A DNA stretch of 64,000 nt from Escallonia rubra (lineage: Eukaryota > Streptophyta > Magnoliopsida > Escalloniales > Escalloniaceae): positions 496,001-560,000 of the forward strand of contig JAVXUO010001548.1 of assembly GCA_033065855.1 (NCBI GenBank). Reading direction: 5' to 3'. Shown here piece after piece: positions 1 through 10,406 of this stretch. The translations under genes and the position numbers were made by a program. Every line of letters begins with the position of its first letter. Positions within the stretch are counted from its first letter, which is position 1. Below the pieces are notes generated by a model. That model was given only the letters and a program-made list of their open reading frames with translations, was not told the DNA's origin and searched no databases.

Positions 1-37
1 TGCGGCGGAGGATGGAGGTCATGAGCTTGGTGGCCAT
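1..37 (-). CDS. Possible N-terminus of a gene running off the window (partial)
   Basis: On the minus strand an ATG at 37-35 lies in a near-ideal plant context (CACCACCATGGCC) and opens a frame that reads MATKLMTSILRR to the window edge. A short, basic, hydroxylated start of this type would fit an organelle-targeting peptide, but only 12 codons are visible and no family can be assigned. The bases upstream (38-260) would be its 5' UTR and promoter and hold no other convincing coding signal. The call rests on the start context alone, so this could be chance. Confidence 0.35.
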   Translation of the reverse strand, partial: MATKLMTSILRR

Positions 38-259
38 GGTGGTGGAGTTAGGGTTTTGGAATTTAGGCTTTCGATTGCAGTGTATTTTGGGGGTTGAAGT
101 AGGGAGGCTGTATTATTAACCAAAAAAAAAAAAAAGGTAGGGAGGCTGTGGGTGGTTATTGAGAATTGGGAGACGGAGAGAGGCGGTAGGCGGTAACCGA
201 CCGGAAATACGTGGGACTTTTGGATGAGAGTCGTGGCAAGGTTACAACCTTTGGACAAA

Positions 260-1360
260 ACAAGTTCAGTTCAATTGCACTTTGCTCATACAATTATGGA
301 AACGCTTACAATACTTTCTTATTCCACACTCTTCTTTATCCCATATGCTTTGATTATTAAAAATTTGAGAGTTGGAGATCCAATTGGATCATATTATTAA
401 TTGTTTATTTGACTTACATATTAGTTAATTAAATAACATTATGAGCCTATTTAATTTTAACATTCAATATACTAATTATTTAGAGTTAATCTCACTGCTC
501 TCTCTGTATAAATATTTTTTTTCTTGGAGGTTGTGGGTGATCACACAACTCTATCCATATAAATATCTCTTTTTTTGGAGGCTATGGCATCATAATTTTT
601 TTGGCTACCTTTTGCCTCCTAGTCTAATAGAAAAATAAACAACTCTATTTCATAATCAAGAATAGAGAAAAATAACGAAGATCAATACCAAAGAGGACAC
701 GTTCGCTTTCGCATCTTAGTGCTCTTTCATAATCGAAATAAAAGTTTTGATAATCTATGACTTCCTTCAAGTCCAGTGAGTTCTAACCCCTCTTGTTTTT
801 ATGTTTATATTATTGTAAGATTCTAAAGATCTTGATTATGTGGTTAAGATGAATGATACTTCTTTCGTCCTACATAAATTGATTCATTTTTTTTACACGT
901 AGATTCATATATTGTGTGTTTTAAATTCTACCATTTAGAGAGAAAGGAAGTGAAGACAGTGGGCAAGAGAGAGAAACTGAGTTAGTGAAGTGTTAAATGT
1001 TATGTGTATAGATATAGAATAAAAAAAATTAGAAAATGGGTCATGAGAGAGTAAATAAGTTGGTGTAGAGTTAAATCTGTAGAAAGAAATAAAATAAAAA
1101 AAGTATAAAAAATGAAAATACCTACAGGATTTTTCTTAATTTTGAAAGTAAGTAATTTTTGTGAGACGAATGAAATATAATTTAATACCTTTCGTATTTG
1201 CAACATGACTAGTCATGTTGCCAAGACTAGGTACAATTTTTCGTCAAGGCAACACATGCCTTAGGATGGGTGTATCACCTAATATATATACTAGCTTTGT
1301 TTGTTTTGGCAAAAAAAACATGTATCCTTTGATTGTAATCCCATCATGGTGAGATAATGA
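260..1360. other. AT-rich intergenic DNA, nothing recognised
   Basis: Low-complexity AT-rich sequence. A short repeated motif (ATAAATATCT/TTTTTCTTGGAGG type) is seen around 508-580. There are no convincing ORFs, RNA genes or transposon termini. Confidence 0.6.
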
Positions 1361-1370
1361 AAAATGTTAT
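1361..1370. repeat. 10-bp target-site duplication (left) of the MULE-like element
   Basis: AAAATGTTAT; its exact partner is at 6314-6323. Confidence 0.75.
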
Positions 1371-1494
1371 GGCTAATTACACCTATGTCTCTGACGTTAG
1401 GGTATAATTACAGTCAAAAACACTAAGTTTCAAAATGTAACATACCGTAACCACAAACGTTAAAAAAGTAACATTTGTATCCATCCGTCAGGGT

Positions 1495-4400
1495 CAGTGT
1501 TGTTAAATGCGCAGGCGCACCTAAGGCGCAAGAGGTCCCTGGAGCCTAGGCGCGAGGCGTAAGGCGCAGGCGCGCGCCTTTCGAAGCGAGGTGCAATATT
1601 AAAAAAAAAAAAATAATAAAAATAATAATACACAAAAACAATAAATTATGTAAAAAAAATAACATGACAATTAACAAACTTTCAAACACTAAAAAAAGTT
1701 TCAAATTCCATCGCATCATAATCTAACAAGTTTCCAACATAAGATAAGTCTTAAATCCAGTAAAAATAACAAATCACCAAACACTAAGTGAACATAACAC
1801 CAACATCCTCATCATCGCTAAGGGCCAAGGCAACAACATTTTCTTCAAATGGAATCATAGGCTCCAAGTCCGGTAGAGATTCCTCCTCGACTTCGTCTTC
1901 TTCATCGACCACGTGAGCTGAAGGAGTAGATCTACTTGATGTGGCAGCCCCATCTGATGACGACCTTACACTTCTTGCTGTTGACCTCGAATGGTAGTTC
2001 GGCTCCATGCCACCTAAAGGGTCACTTTGAAACACGTCACCGTCTTCGTCTGCATCTTCATCCGGCCTCCCAAGCAACCATTCATTACTTTCATCGATAT
2101 TATCCAATAAAATAGGATCAATTGTGTCACGTGAATTGTATCGTCGCTTTAACGCTCTATTGTATTTCACAAACACCAAATCATTCAAGCGACTTTGTTC
2201 AAGCCTATTCCTTTTTTTGCTATGAAGCTGTAAAGTACAATACACAAATTGATTACTAGTCATTGAGTATGAAATAAATACGAATTTTAGCATAAAACTT
2301 TACTAATAGATTATAACTTGTTGGACTCACATGCTAAAAAACGCTCCAGTTACGTTCACAGCCAGAAGCACTACAAGTGAGACTCAAAACCTTTATTGCA
2401 AACTTTTGCAAGTGAGGCGTTGATGATCCGTACGAAGCCCACCATTCCGCTGTTCAATAAATAAAAATTGCAAAACTAATAAGTGAAGTAACTATTCATT
2501 AATTTATACGTTAGAATGAGCACTATAAAACAAAAACAAAAATTAGTACCTGGCGCTTTTCTATCTCTCATCCTCTTTGACATGGAATTCCCAAATAGAC
2601 CATTCGCTCTCTTATACTTACTCAATTCAGTGTCAATTGCATCTTGTACTGCCATATCAGGGTTCAACCTTTGAATGCAATCATACAAACCCGTCATAAC
2701 TGTTTCATCACTCTCAATGTCTGGGGTAGAGTAATAGTACTCCGGGTTCAAGAAATAACCAGCTGCATGCAAAGGACGATGGAGTTGAACACTCCATCTA
2801 CTATCAATGATCTCATAAACCTCCTTGTACTTCAATTCGTTCCTTTGAAAAGCACTTGTAATAGCATCTTTAGCTTTATCCATAGCCTTGTAAATGTATC
2901 TCATTAGAGGTTTTTTCTCACCATCAACCAATCTAAGTATCGGAATAAGAGGGCATGCTACCTTTAAAGTATATACAACATTGTTCCAAAACGAAGGCAT
3001 TAATACTATTTTTTTTTTTTTTTTTCCTTGTAGTTCCTTTGACCATTTGTTATTGGCCCACTCTTCCGATGTAAACATTTTTTTCAAGTTATTTTGCTCT
3101 TCATGAATCATTGACAAAGTGATAGTGGCAGTTGCAAATCTCATTTTGTCAGGCCTAAGCAACTCTCTTCTTGCAAATTTCCTTAACAAGTTTACCACAC
3201 CCGAGCGATTATATATGTAACCGTTCAAAACAAGAGCCTTTTGAAATGTTGACTTCATCTTAGGTAACTTAAATATGTCCTCTAAAATCAAGTCAATGCA
3301 ATGCGCAGCACATGGTGTCCAAAACAAGTGTGGAAAATCACGCTCCAATAACTTGCCTATCATATAAAATTGCAAAAAATAAATTAATAAAATAAATATC
3401 AGACTATCTAGTATCTAATAATATTGTACATTTGTTAAAAGTTAAGTTACTTTATCTATACTATGTGTAAAGATTTAATAACTTGCCTTTTTGTTGTTTG
3501 AGTCACTGTCAGTGACAACTTTAACCGCATTCTTCGGCCCCACCCTTTCGTTAGTCTTCTTAATCAAATAATCCATCTAGTATCCGGTCTTTGAATGTTC
3601 GGAAGCATCAACAGATTCAAGAAACAAACTTCCTTTAGGACTATTCGCTAAAAAATTAATCAAATTCCTTTCTCTATTGACCTTCCAACCATCGCACATA
3701 ATCGAACAACCGGTTTTCTCCCATTCTTCTTCATGATCCTTCATCAGTTTACGCGTATTATCCACCTCTTTCTGTAGTAGGGTAACCCTAATCTCATGAT
3801 AACTTGGTGGCTTCAAACCCGGACCATACTGCCCAATAGCTTCAACCATAGCTGAAAAGCTGTCAGAGTTCACGGCATTGAATGCAATCCCCACATCATA
3901 AAAAAATCTTGCTATTGCACTACAAGCCCGTTTTCTCATCTCCTTTTTTGCTTCTTCATTTTCAAACACCGTGGATTGCTTCATCTTTCTCTTTCTCACT
4001 ACCTCTTCTGGATCCGGGGTGAAGTACACGTCCATTGGACCCTTAGCCTTAGGATTCTTACGAGAAGATTGACAGGAACTCCCAGTTGATGAAACTCTTT
4101 TTTTCTCAATATCACAACTACATCGTCGTCCTCGTCCTCGTCTTCCTCATCATTGAAAACATTATCAAAACCAGGGATGCACTTAGCTAGTTCTTTCTTT
4201 TCTTTGATAGACTTTAGCACTTCTTTCATCTCATCTTTAACATGTTCTGGACACTCTCGGCACGTTGAAGCATTCCTATAACCTCCAGCAAGATGTTGCT
4301 TATGTCGATAAATACCGCCCTTAGTAATTTTATTACAAAAATTACAAGTGACTGCATTTTTGTCGCTTGGATTAGAGATACGTCCATATTTCCAAGCTGG

Positions 4401-5219
4401 GTCCTTTGTATCCGTACTAGGCGTCGTCGACATGTATATTCCTACTATATTCCTACAATTGAATTATATGATATCATAACACTAAATCAGCAATCTCATT
4501 TCATGCAATCTCATTTTCAGCAATCTCATTTCATAATTCATATACATAAACATGTTCAGCAATCTCATTTCAATCTCATTTCATATACATAAACAGTTTC
4601 AGCAATCTCATTTCATATACATAACATGTTAAGCAATCTCATTTCAACAGCCAACAATTTGCTCAATTTTCAGCCAACAACAGCCAACAATTTGCTCAAT
4701 TTTTAGCCAACAACAGCCAACAGTCCAACACTCCAACACTTGAAGAGGAAAAGGAACATGGAGAAAAAGCTCACCCGAGACTCGAGAGAGACCAGCAATG
4801 GAGAAGAGGACCAGCAGAGCAGCTGCGACTGGACGGCGACGGGTTCTGCGACTGGACGGCGACGGGTTCTGCGACTGGACGGCGACGGGTTCTGCGACTG
4901 GACTGGACGGCGACGGGAGAATGTGTGAGAGCTTTGGTCTGGATCTGGAATTGCGACGTGAATAAGCAGATTTTGGGGTTTATGTTAAAGAGAAATCGAC
5001 GGCCATGGTGAAGCCACGAAGTCCAATCCAACGGCTACAAGATCTGCGCCTGGCTGTGCGCCTCCACCACCGCTTCGCGTCTGGCGCCCAGGCGCCTAGG
5101 CTCACTGGGCGCGCGCCTTCTTGAACGCGCTGTGCCTAGGCCTAGGCGAGGCGCTGAATGGGAGCCTGGGCGCGCCTTGCGCCTAGGCGCGCGCCTAGGC
5201 ACGCTTTTTATAACCCTGA
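1495..5219 (-). mobile_element. hAT-superfamily DNA transposon, degraded autonomous copy
   Basis: The ends CAGTGTTGTTAAA and (reverse complement) TCAGGGTTATAAAA are imperfect inverted repeats. The flanks GTCAGGGT (1487-1494) and CTCAGGGT (5220-5227) match at 7 of 8 positions, as expected for an 8-bp hAT duplication. Both subterminal zones (1505-1590 and 5040-5205) are packed with GCGCCTAGGCGC-type palindromic motifs, typical of hAT subterminal transposase-binding repeats. The element carries a BED/DUF659/hAT-dimerisation transposase on the minus strand. Tandem repeats lie between the gene and the right end: AATCTCATTTCA-type units at 4490-4640 and a 23-bp unit (GCGACTGGACGGCGACGGG + TTCT) repeated three times near 4824-4895. 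The insertion site lies inside the MULE-like element. Confidence 0.88.
1784..4433 (-). pseudogene. hAT transposase pseudogene (BED zinc finger, DUF659, hAT C-terminal dimerisation)
   Basis: The model has four exons on the minus strand: about 4433-3483, 3356-2550, 2449-2331 and 2227-1784. The first starts MSTTPSTD and contains a BED finger (CNFC near residue 30, then a histidine/cysteine pair, HKQHLAGG...CREC). DUF659 follows (SIMCDGWKVNRERNLINFL, DASEHSKTG). Exon 2 holds the hAT core (HLFWTPCAAHCIDLIL, SFWNNVVYTLKVACPLIPIL). Exon 3 holds the dimerisation motif (CSASGCERNWSVF). The tail is acidic. Damage: a frameshift at the 7-base T run at 4098-4104 (A7 in the coding strand), a TAG at 3577-3579 where the family continues MDYLIKK, and a TAG at 2334-2336 immediately after NWSVF. 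Everything else reads well, so the loss of function looks recent. This transposase class cuts and pastes DNA in the nucleus. Confidence 0.88.
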
Positions 5220-5227
5220 CTCAGGGT
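5220..5227. repeat. 8-bp hAT target-site duplication (right)
   Basis: CTCAGGGT, against GTCAGGGT at 1487-1494. The uninserted sequence is preserved in the paralogous element near 35371-35385 (TCCGTCAGGATTCCGTCC). Confidence 0.75.
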
Positions 5228-6323
5228 TCCGTCCAAAAAGTATAATTTTCATCATTACGTATTTTAAAAATGTCAATACTGCCCTTGTACAATATATCCT
5301 AAATAATTTTTATAATTTTCAAATTAAACCCTAATTTTTTAAAATTAGGGTTTGAAACTAATTTGCAAATTAAGCTTTTGAAATCTTGAAATTAGGAGGA
5401 TTTGAAACTCTGATTTAAAAATTCAGGTTTCAAAATCAACTCTAATTTAAAAATTAGGGTTTTGAAACCTTAAAATTAGGGTTTCAAAACTCTAATTTTC
5501 AAATTAGGGTTTTAAAACCCTAATTTTCAAATTAGGGTTTCTCTTCTCCAGATTTGATCTCGCCGCCCACTACCTCACCTCACGCCGCCGGCAGCCCCAG
5601 CCCCCTCCCTCGACCCATGTCGCTGGTAACCCAAGCCCTCTCCCTCCCTCTCCCCCTAACCCACGTCGTCACTGCCCATACAAGCAGAGTGGTTTCAACT
5701 GGATTTCAGTCGCGATGAAGATCGACCTCCCCTGTTAAGAGATTGGAAGGTTCCGCTGGAATTGATTGAATTTGAGGAGTGAACGCCATTAGAACTCCAT
5801 TTGATTTGGATCCTTGTGCACTTACAGTTCAAATTGGAAGTCAAGTCGAAGAATTACAAAAATGCATTGTTGGCTGATCTGTTCATCATGAATAACATTC
5901 ATTACGTGGTGGCGGGGGGCGGCGTCGAGGATTTAGTGGTGCGATTGGTGTGTGTGTGTGTGTGTAAAGTTGAAGAGGAAGACAGCGGAGCTCGGGGCTG
6001 ACGGGGTGGAGGACTTTCAGCCGAATTTCAGTCAAATTCGTCGCGGCGACGTGGTGGTGGTGGTGGAGGAATAGAAGATGATGGTGAGGCAGTGAAAAGC
6101 CCGTGGCCCCCAAGTTTGATTTTCTGTTTTAGATGAAGCAATGGCATTGAAAAAAAAATAAGGTTTCAACTTAGAGGCAATAAAGTCTTTTCATTAAAAC
6201 CGTTAGAATTTTTTAAATTTCGTTTGGTCAACGGACATAAGTGTAATTATTGCAAACTATTGTCCTTATCTGTAATTATATCATAACCTCAAGGACATAT
6301 GTGTAATTAGCCTAAAATGTTAT

Positions 6324-6662
6324 GTTAAAGAATGAGACAGTATTACTATAACATAATAACTAACATAGGGCTACGCCTAAGGCGGTTGTTTAAAGCAGAC
6401 ATCCAAATAATGTAATTTAGTTTTGCAATAACACAATTAAACATAACGTGGAGAAAATGATTAAATAATACGATAAAAGTGTGGTCTAGTTTCAATCATG
6501 TTGTTGAGAAGGTTCATCTTAAACAACTTATCCAAGTTACAATATCAGCATTTCTACTTCCATAATTTCTTATTCTCTTGAGAAAAGTTGAAAGCAGTAA
6601 AATCACTCCCTAATGTTCATTGGAACTTCAGTTAAAAGAGGATAGGATATAAGGAGATACAT
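6324..6662. other. Intergenic, nothing recognised
   Basis: AT-rich sequence without coding signal, between the MULE-like element and a hAT MITE. Confidence 0.5.
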
Positions 6663-6670
6663 AGAAAGAG

Positions 6671-7210
6671 TTAGGGGTGAGCACGGTTCGATTGGTTCGG
6701 TTTGGAGGCTAAATATCAAACCGAACCGACCAACCTCAGTTTGAAAAAAAAAAAAACCGAACCATGGTTAAACGGTTCGGTTTGGACGGTTTAATCGGTT
6801 TTGGCTAAATTCAATTTTGTGCAAATTTAGCCCCAAAAAATTAATAACTTATACATGCTAATAAGTTCCAAAAAAACTGATTTTTTTATCATAATTAATA
6901 ACACTTGGTGAGATGTAAGTGACGAGTGAAAAATGTGTGTTATGTCAATAATTTAGGATTTATCACATTTTATATGAGTGGTTAGACAACTAGGGTTAGT
7001 GAAAAATAACTAAGATTAGGTAAAAATATAGATATATTATATTATATACAGTTGGTTCGGTTTATGCGGTTTAAAAAAATCCGAACCGAATGTACTGTTT
7101 GGGAAAAAAAATTCAAATCGATTGATTTTTAGATTGGTTTGAAAATAGACAGATTGATTGATTCAGTTTTCACGATTGAATCGGTTTCAAAGGTTTAAAT
7201 GTTCACCCCT
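6671..7210. mobile_element. hAT-type MITE with 8-bp TSD
   Basis: This 540-bp non-coding element starts TTAGGGGTGAGCACGG and ends TGTTCACCCCT. It is flanked on both sides by AGAAAGAG (6663-6670 and 7211-7218). Its subterminal zones are rich in GGTTCGGTTT and AAACCGAACC, giving strong fold-back potential. No ORF is present, so mobilisation would need a transposase in trans. The hAT assignment comes from the 8-bp TSD and the TAGGGGTG-type end. Confidence 0.85.
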
Positions 7211-7218
7211 AGAAAGAG

Positions 7219-8283
7219 CAATAAATCAATACTATAGGGTGTGAAGTGTAATTTCCTTTTTTGTCCATTAATAATTAAGCTTTCTTTTGGTTTTAGAAGT
7301 GATTGAGACGTGTATTGAAGCCAATTTTTTCATCGAGTTGCCACAAAAGTTCCCATGTTTAGAAAATCATATTGAATGTCATTATTACCATAAGTTGCCA
7401 ATGGTGAGCACATTGTGACAAGCAAACTAGAACTGCAAATACTTCTAAATTTTGCTCGTAATCTATCGTCGTCATTTTTCTTCCAATTGGGAGTGTTCAC
7501 AATTTCGGCACAAGATCAAAAAATGAACTTTCTTTGAAATGTATCAAACTACAAAGAACAATCACTTTACGTTGGTTTCTCACTCACAACGAAAGCAAAA
7601 TCGCTTTCTCATATTACAAATCATTCCAAATTCATGTCTCCCGCGCACTTCTTCGGCGCTACATACTTGTTGACTGCCATAAAATGGACAGAAGCACACC
7701 AAACGAAGATTAGCCAACGACTCTCCAAATGTGATAAAGCAATTCCCATATGAAGAGACATAGGCACATATCCATGCGCAAAATAGTAACATCATTGAGG
7801 AGATCGATTTCATCTCTAATAAGATGGAACCAACTGCTTACATAAAGAGACATAAAGGACAGACAAATTCTACGAGAGATGACTGAAAAAAATAAGAAAA
7901 GAGAGGTGGACGACAAGGTCTTTCACGGAGAAAGATACCACCACTCCAACCGTTGACGACGATAAAAAGATCACTTACCATATCATACTTTAGCCAAAAA
8001 AATAGAAAAAAGCATCGTAGAAGATGGTCGGAAAATTTATGAATAACTAGTTTTGAATCCGTGCGTTGCACGCAAAAACATTTTTAATAATAATTAGTGA
8101 AATGTTCATTAAGGAAGGTCATATATGACTATTAGTAACAATAATAAGAATAGTAAAAGCGATGATGTGTGCAGGTTGTAACAATTACAATCTAACCAAA
8201 CTATAAAGTTAGAGTTACAACACTTGTGTTTCAACCAATTTAATAATCATCGAGTGAAAAATCTTAAGAAGAAAATTTAAAAT
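7219..8283. other. Intergenic, no gene recognised
   Basis: No credible coding sequence. Near the end, a 36-base block (8009-8046) recurs at 8867-8902 and flanks the hairpin region. Confidence 0.5.
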
Positions 8284-8423
8284 AGAAAATAGTTTACGAA
8301 GTTTTTCATCAGTAACATTCACTTTGATGCCTCCAACGCTGCAAAACAACACTTCACTTATACTATTTTGTTTGGTGCATCAAAGTGAATGTTGCTGATG
8401 GAAAACTTCGTCAACTATTTTCC
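8284..8423. repeat. Near-perfect inverted repeat (47-bp arms, about 46-nt loop), miRNA- or MITE-like hairpin
   Basis: Left arm 8284-8330 and right arm 8377-8423 match at 43 of 47 positions, and two of the mismatches would be G-U pairs in RNA. The arm centre reads CATCAGTAACATTCACTTTG. The length and pairing resemble a plant pre-miRNA or a very small fold-back element. A second, weaker inverted match lies between 8361-8381 (TATACTATTTTGTTTGGTGC) and about 8457-8477 (GCACCAAATAAAATAGTATA). No transcript evidence is available. Confidence 0.75.
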
Positions 8424-9385
8424 ATAGTTACGTTAGAGTACTTATTCAAAACAACACTGCACCAAATAAAATAGTATAACATACATGGCCAAAAAAATTA
8501 TCCATTTGGTCACATTTTGGGCTCGTATCGGGGCCATTAATGTATTGCATGATAGACACTTCACTAATTTAAAACTGCGTGATAAAAATTTAGTAAGAAA
8601 ATTGGTACAACAGGAGAAAGATACAACTAATGCAATCACAAACATATAGGATTCGAACCTCATTGTAGTTGCCAGAATCCCAAGTTCTTTGCCTTTTTTA
8701 GTGTAGCCCTACCTGGAAAAAAAACAGTTAATATGGATTTAAAATCTATCCAAAATGCTAATTTACTTTTTATTCATTATGATTGTCGATTCTTAATTAT
8801 AACACAATGAACAGAATTCGAAAGGCAATAGTCATTGTAGATTAGGTGCAAAGGACCTCATCTAGAAAGCATAGTAGAAGATGGTCGGAAAATTTATGAA
8901 TAATTTGTACCAAAGATGAAACATTGTCTTGAAAGACTCCTTTTAGACTTGAATCCATGAATATGCCTGCCTAATAGGACGACTGCACATATCAACCGGC
9001 CTTAACATGCGCCGGGTCAATGACCATCGCAGATCCAATTTCTTAGAGATTGTTTAATGATAATGGCAAAACACCAAATTCTTACCATAAAAAATCACGC
9101 GCAATAAAGAACGGAAACACCAACTCGAAGAAAAGGTTGGACGCTCACAATAATTATATATAAGCATCGAAGAGGCCTCGAACTGCTCTACTTTGCATTC
9201 TTGCAGATCCAATCTAAGTTGTACCTTTCAATTCATTGCCTGTAACTTGTGAGTGAAAAACAGGGAAAAACACGCCCTGCTTACCTCTCTTGACAAACAC
9301 ATTCAACCTTCCTTAATTGCCCCATTCGACCAAACACACAGGCGTTCATCATCATTGGAAGTTGTGTAAAGGTGTCATCTTTCTC
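8424..9385. other. Intergenic DNA upstream of the acidic-protein gene
   Basis: No ORF with coding character. It includes the second copy (8867-8902) of the 36-base direct repeat and the distal promoter of the gene at 10407. Confidence 0.5.
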
Positions 9386-9391
9386 CGTGGG

Positions 9392-9400
9392 TTATAAAAG
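9392..9400 (+). promoter_or_regulatory. Candidate TATA box of the acidic-protein gene
   Basis: TTATAAAAG lies about 65 bp upstream of a good splice donor (CCAG|GTGAGT at 9459-9466). This fits a short non-coding first exon at roughly 9425-9460. Confidence 0.5.
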
Positions 9401-9460
9401 GTGGTTGCTTTCTTTTGCCTAATCATTACTGGGATCGACGCGCTTGTTTCGTTGCCAGGT

Positions 9461-10379
9461 GAGTTTTTCCCCTAGACTTTCTTCTTGCCAATTTGGTAAA
9501 GTTTATCCGTTTGTGGGTGGTTATGAATGCATCATGCCTATTCGTATAGAAATATGTTGAAAGCAAGTGCAGATCTGTGCGAATTTTTGCTATGTCCTGA
9601 TAATCTCTTATGAATACTTCGTGATTCAGATTACCCTGGGATACAGTTAATCATTGTTTGTCGGATTTTTGGCAATTTTGAGGTTCATTTTGGTGGTGGA
9701 GTGTTTAGGGATCAAGTGTTTCCATGTGCATTGCCTGTCTCATCAGCTATCCGTGCTTTGCCTGTTTAGCTTTGAACTGGGTATCATTCTTTGATGTCTG
9801 CTAGGTTAATTAGGACAGGATTTTAGTGCGAGTGTAAGGCATTTATGTAAGCTTGAGATGTTTTGATGTTGTGGAATGTATGTTTACTTGCAGTCTTCTT
9901 GATGTCTCAGACTTCATTGCATCCACAATCTATTATGGCCTGGAAAAGAAAAAGGGTCGGATCTAGATGCCTTGAGATTGTAATTAATACGAACTCAATT
10001 AGTAAAATCTACCATCTCTATCTCTCTCTCTCTCTCTCTAGAAAGGTGATCGTCAGGGCATGTTTCCTTTAATTTTTTCCCCACAATATTGGAACCTGGG
10101 TGTAAAACTTGTTAGTAGTCTTATTGTGCCTAGTTTCGCTCTTTGGTTCTTGCTAGCTAATTTCATTAACTTTTAATGAGCATTGTATTGTAAGTGATGA
10201 AAAGTATTTACCATTGAGTTCGAGGATGCTCTTTGATTTTGCCTTTAGTTCTCCATGATTTTTTGTTTCTCTTTGATGATGATTTTGCATAAGCAGAAAT
10301 TTCTCTGATGCCTTTTTTTTTTTTTTTTTTAACATTTTGAATCTTTATTGGATAGAGTTGAAGGTTTCAATTCCAATAG
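9461..10379 (+). other. Probable 5'-UTR intron of the acidic-protein gene
   Basis: The donor is GTTGCCAG|GTGAGTTT near 9461. The likely acceptor is TTCCAATAG ending at 10379, with an alternative AG around 10353. The interval is T-rich, lacks coding potential and contains a CT microsatellite at 10018-10039. The coding ATG follows 28 bp after the acceptor. First introns in 5' UTRs are common in plants and often raise expression. The boundaries are inferred from splice motifs only. Confidence 0.55.
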
Positions 10380-10406
10380 CGTACATTCGAGGCTTAGAGA
10401 ATCATC

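Larger units (their letters stand above)
1371..6313. mobile_element. MULE-like TIR element, copy 1, interrupted by a hAT transposon
   Basis: The left end GGCTAATTACACCTATGTC and the right end (reverse complement GGCTAATTACACATATGTCC) form inverted repeats of about 43 bp. Both sides carry the same 10-bp flank AAAATGTTAT (1361-1370 and 6314-6323), a target-site duplication of the size made by Mutator-like elements. Without the nested hAT (1495-5219) the element is about 1.2 kb. Its core has an array of alternating AAACCCTAA and TTAGGGTTT blocks (about 5310-5545) followed by GC-rich, possibly captured sequence (5560-6110). No transposase is seen, so it is non-autonomous. A second copy lies at 35260-36497. 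The MULE assignment is inferred from TSD length and TIR. Confidence 0.8.
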
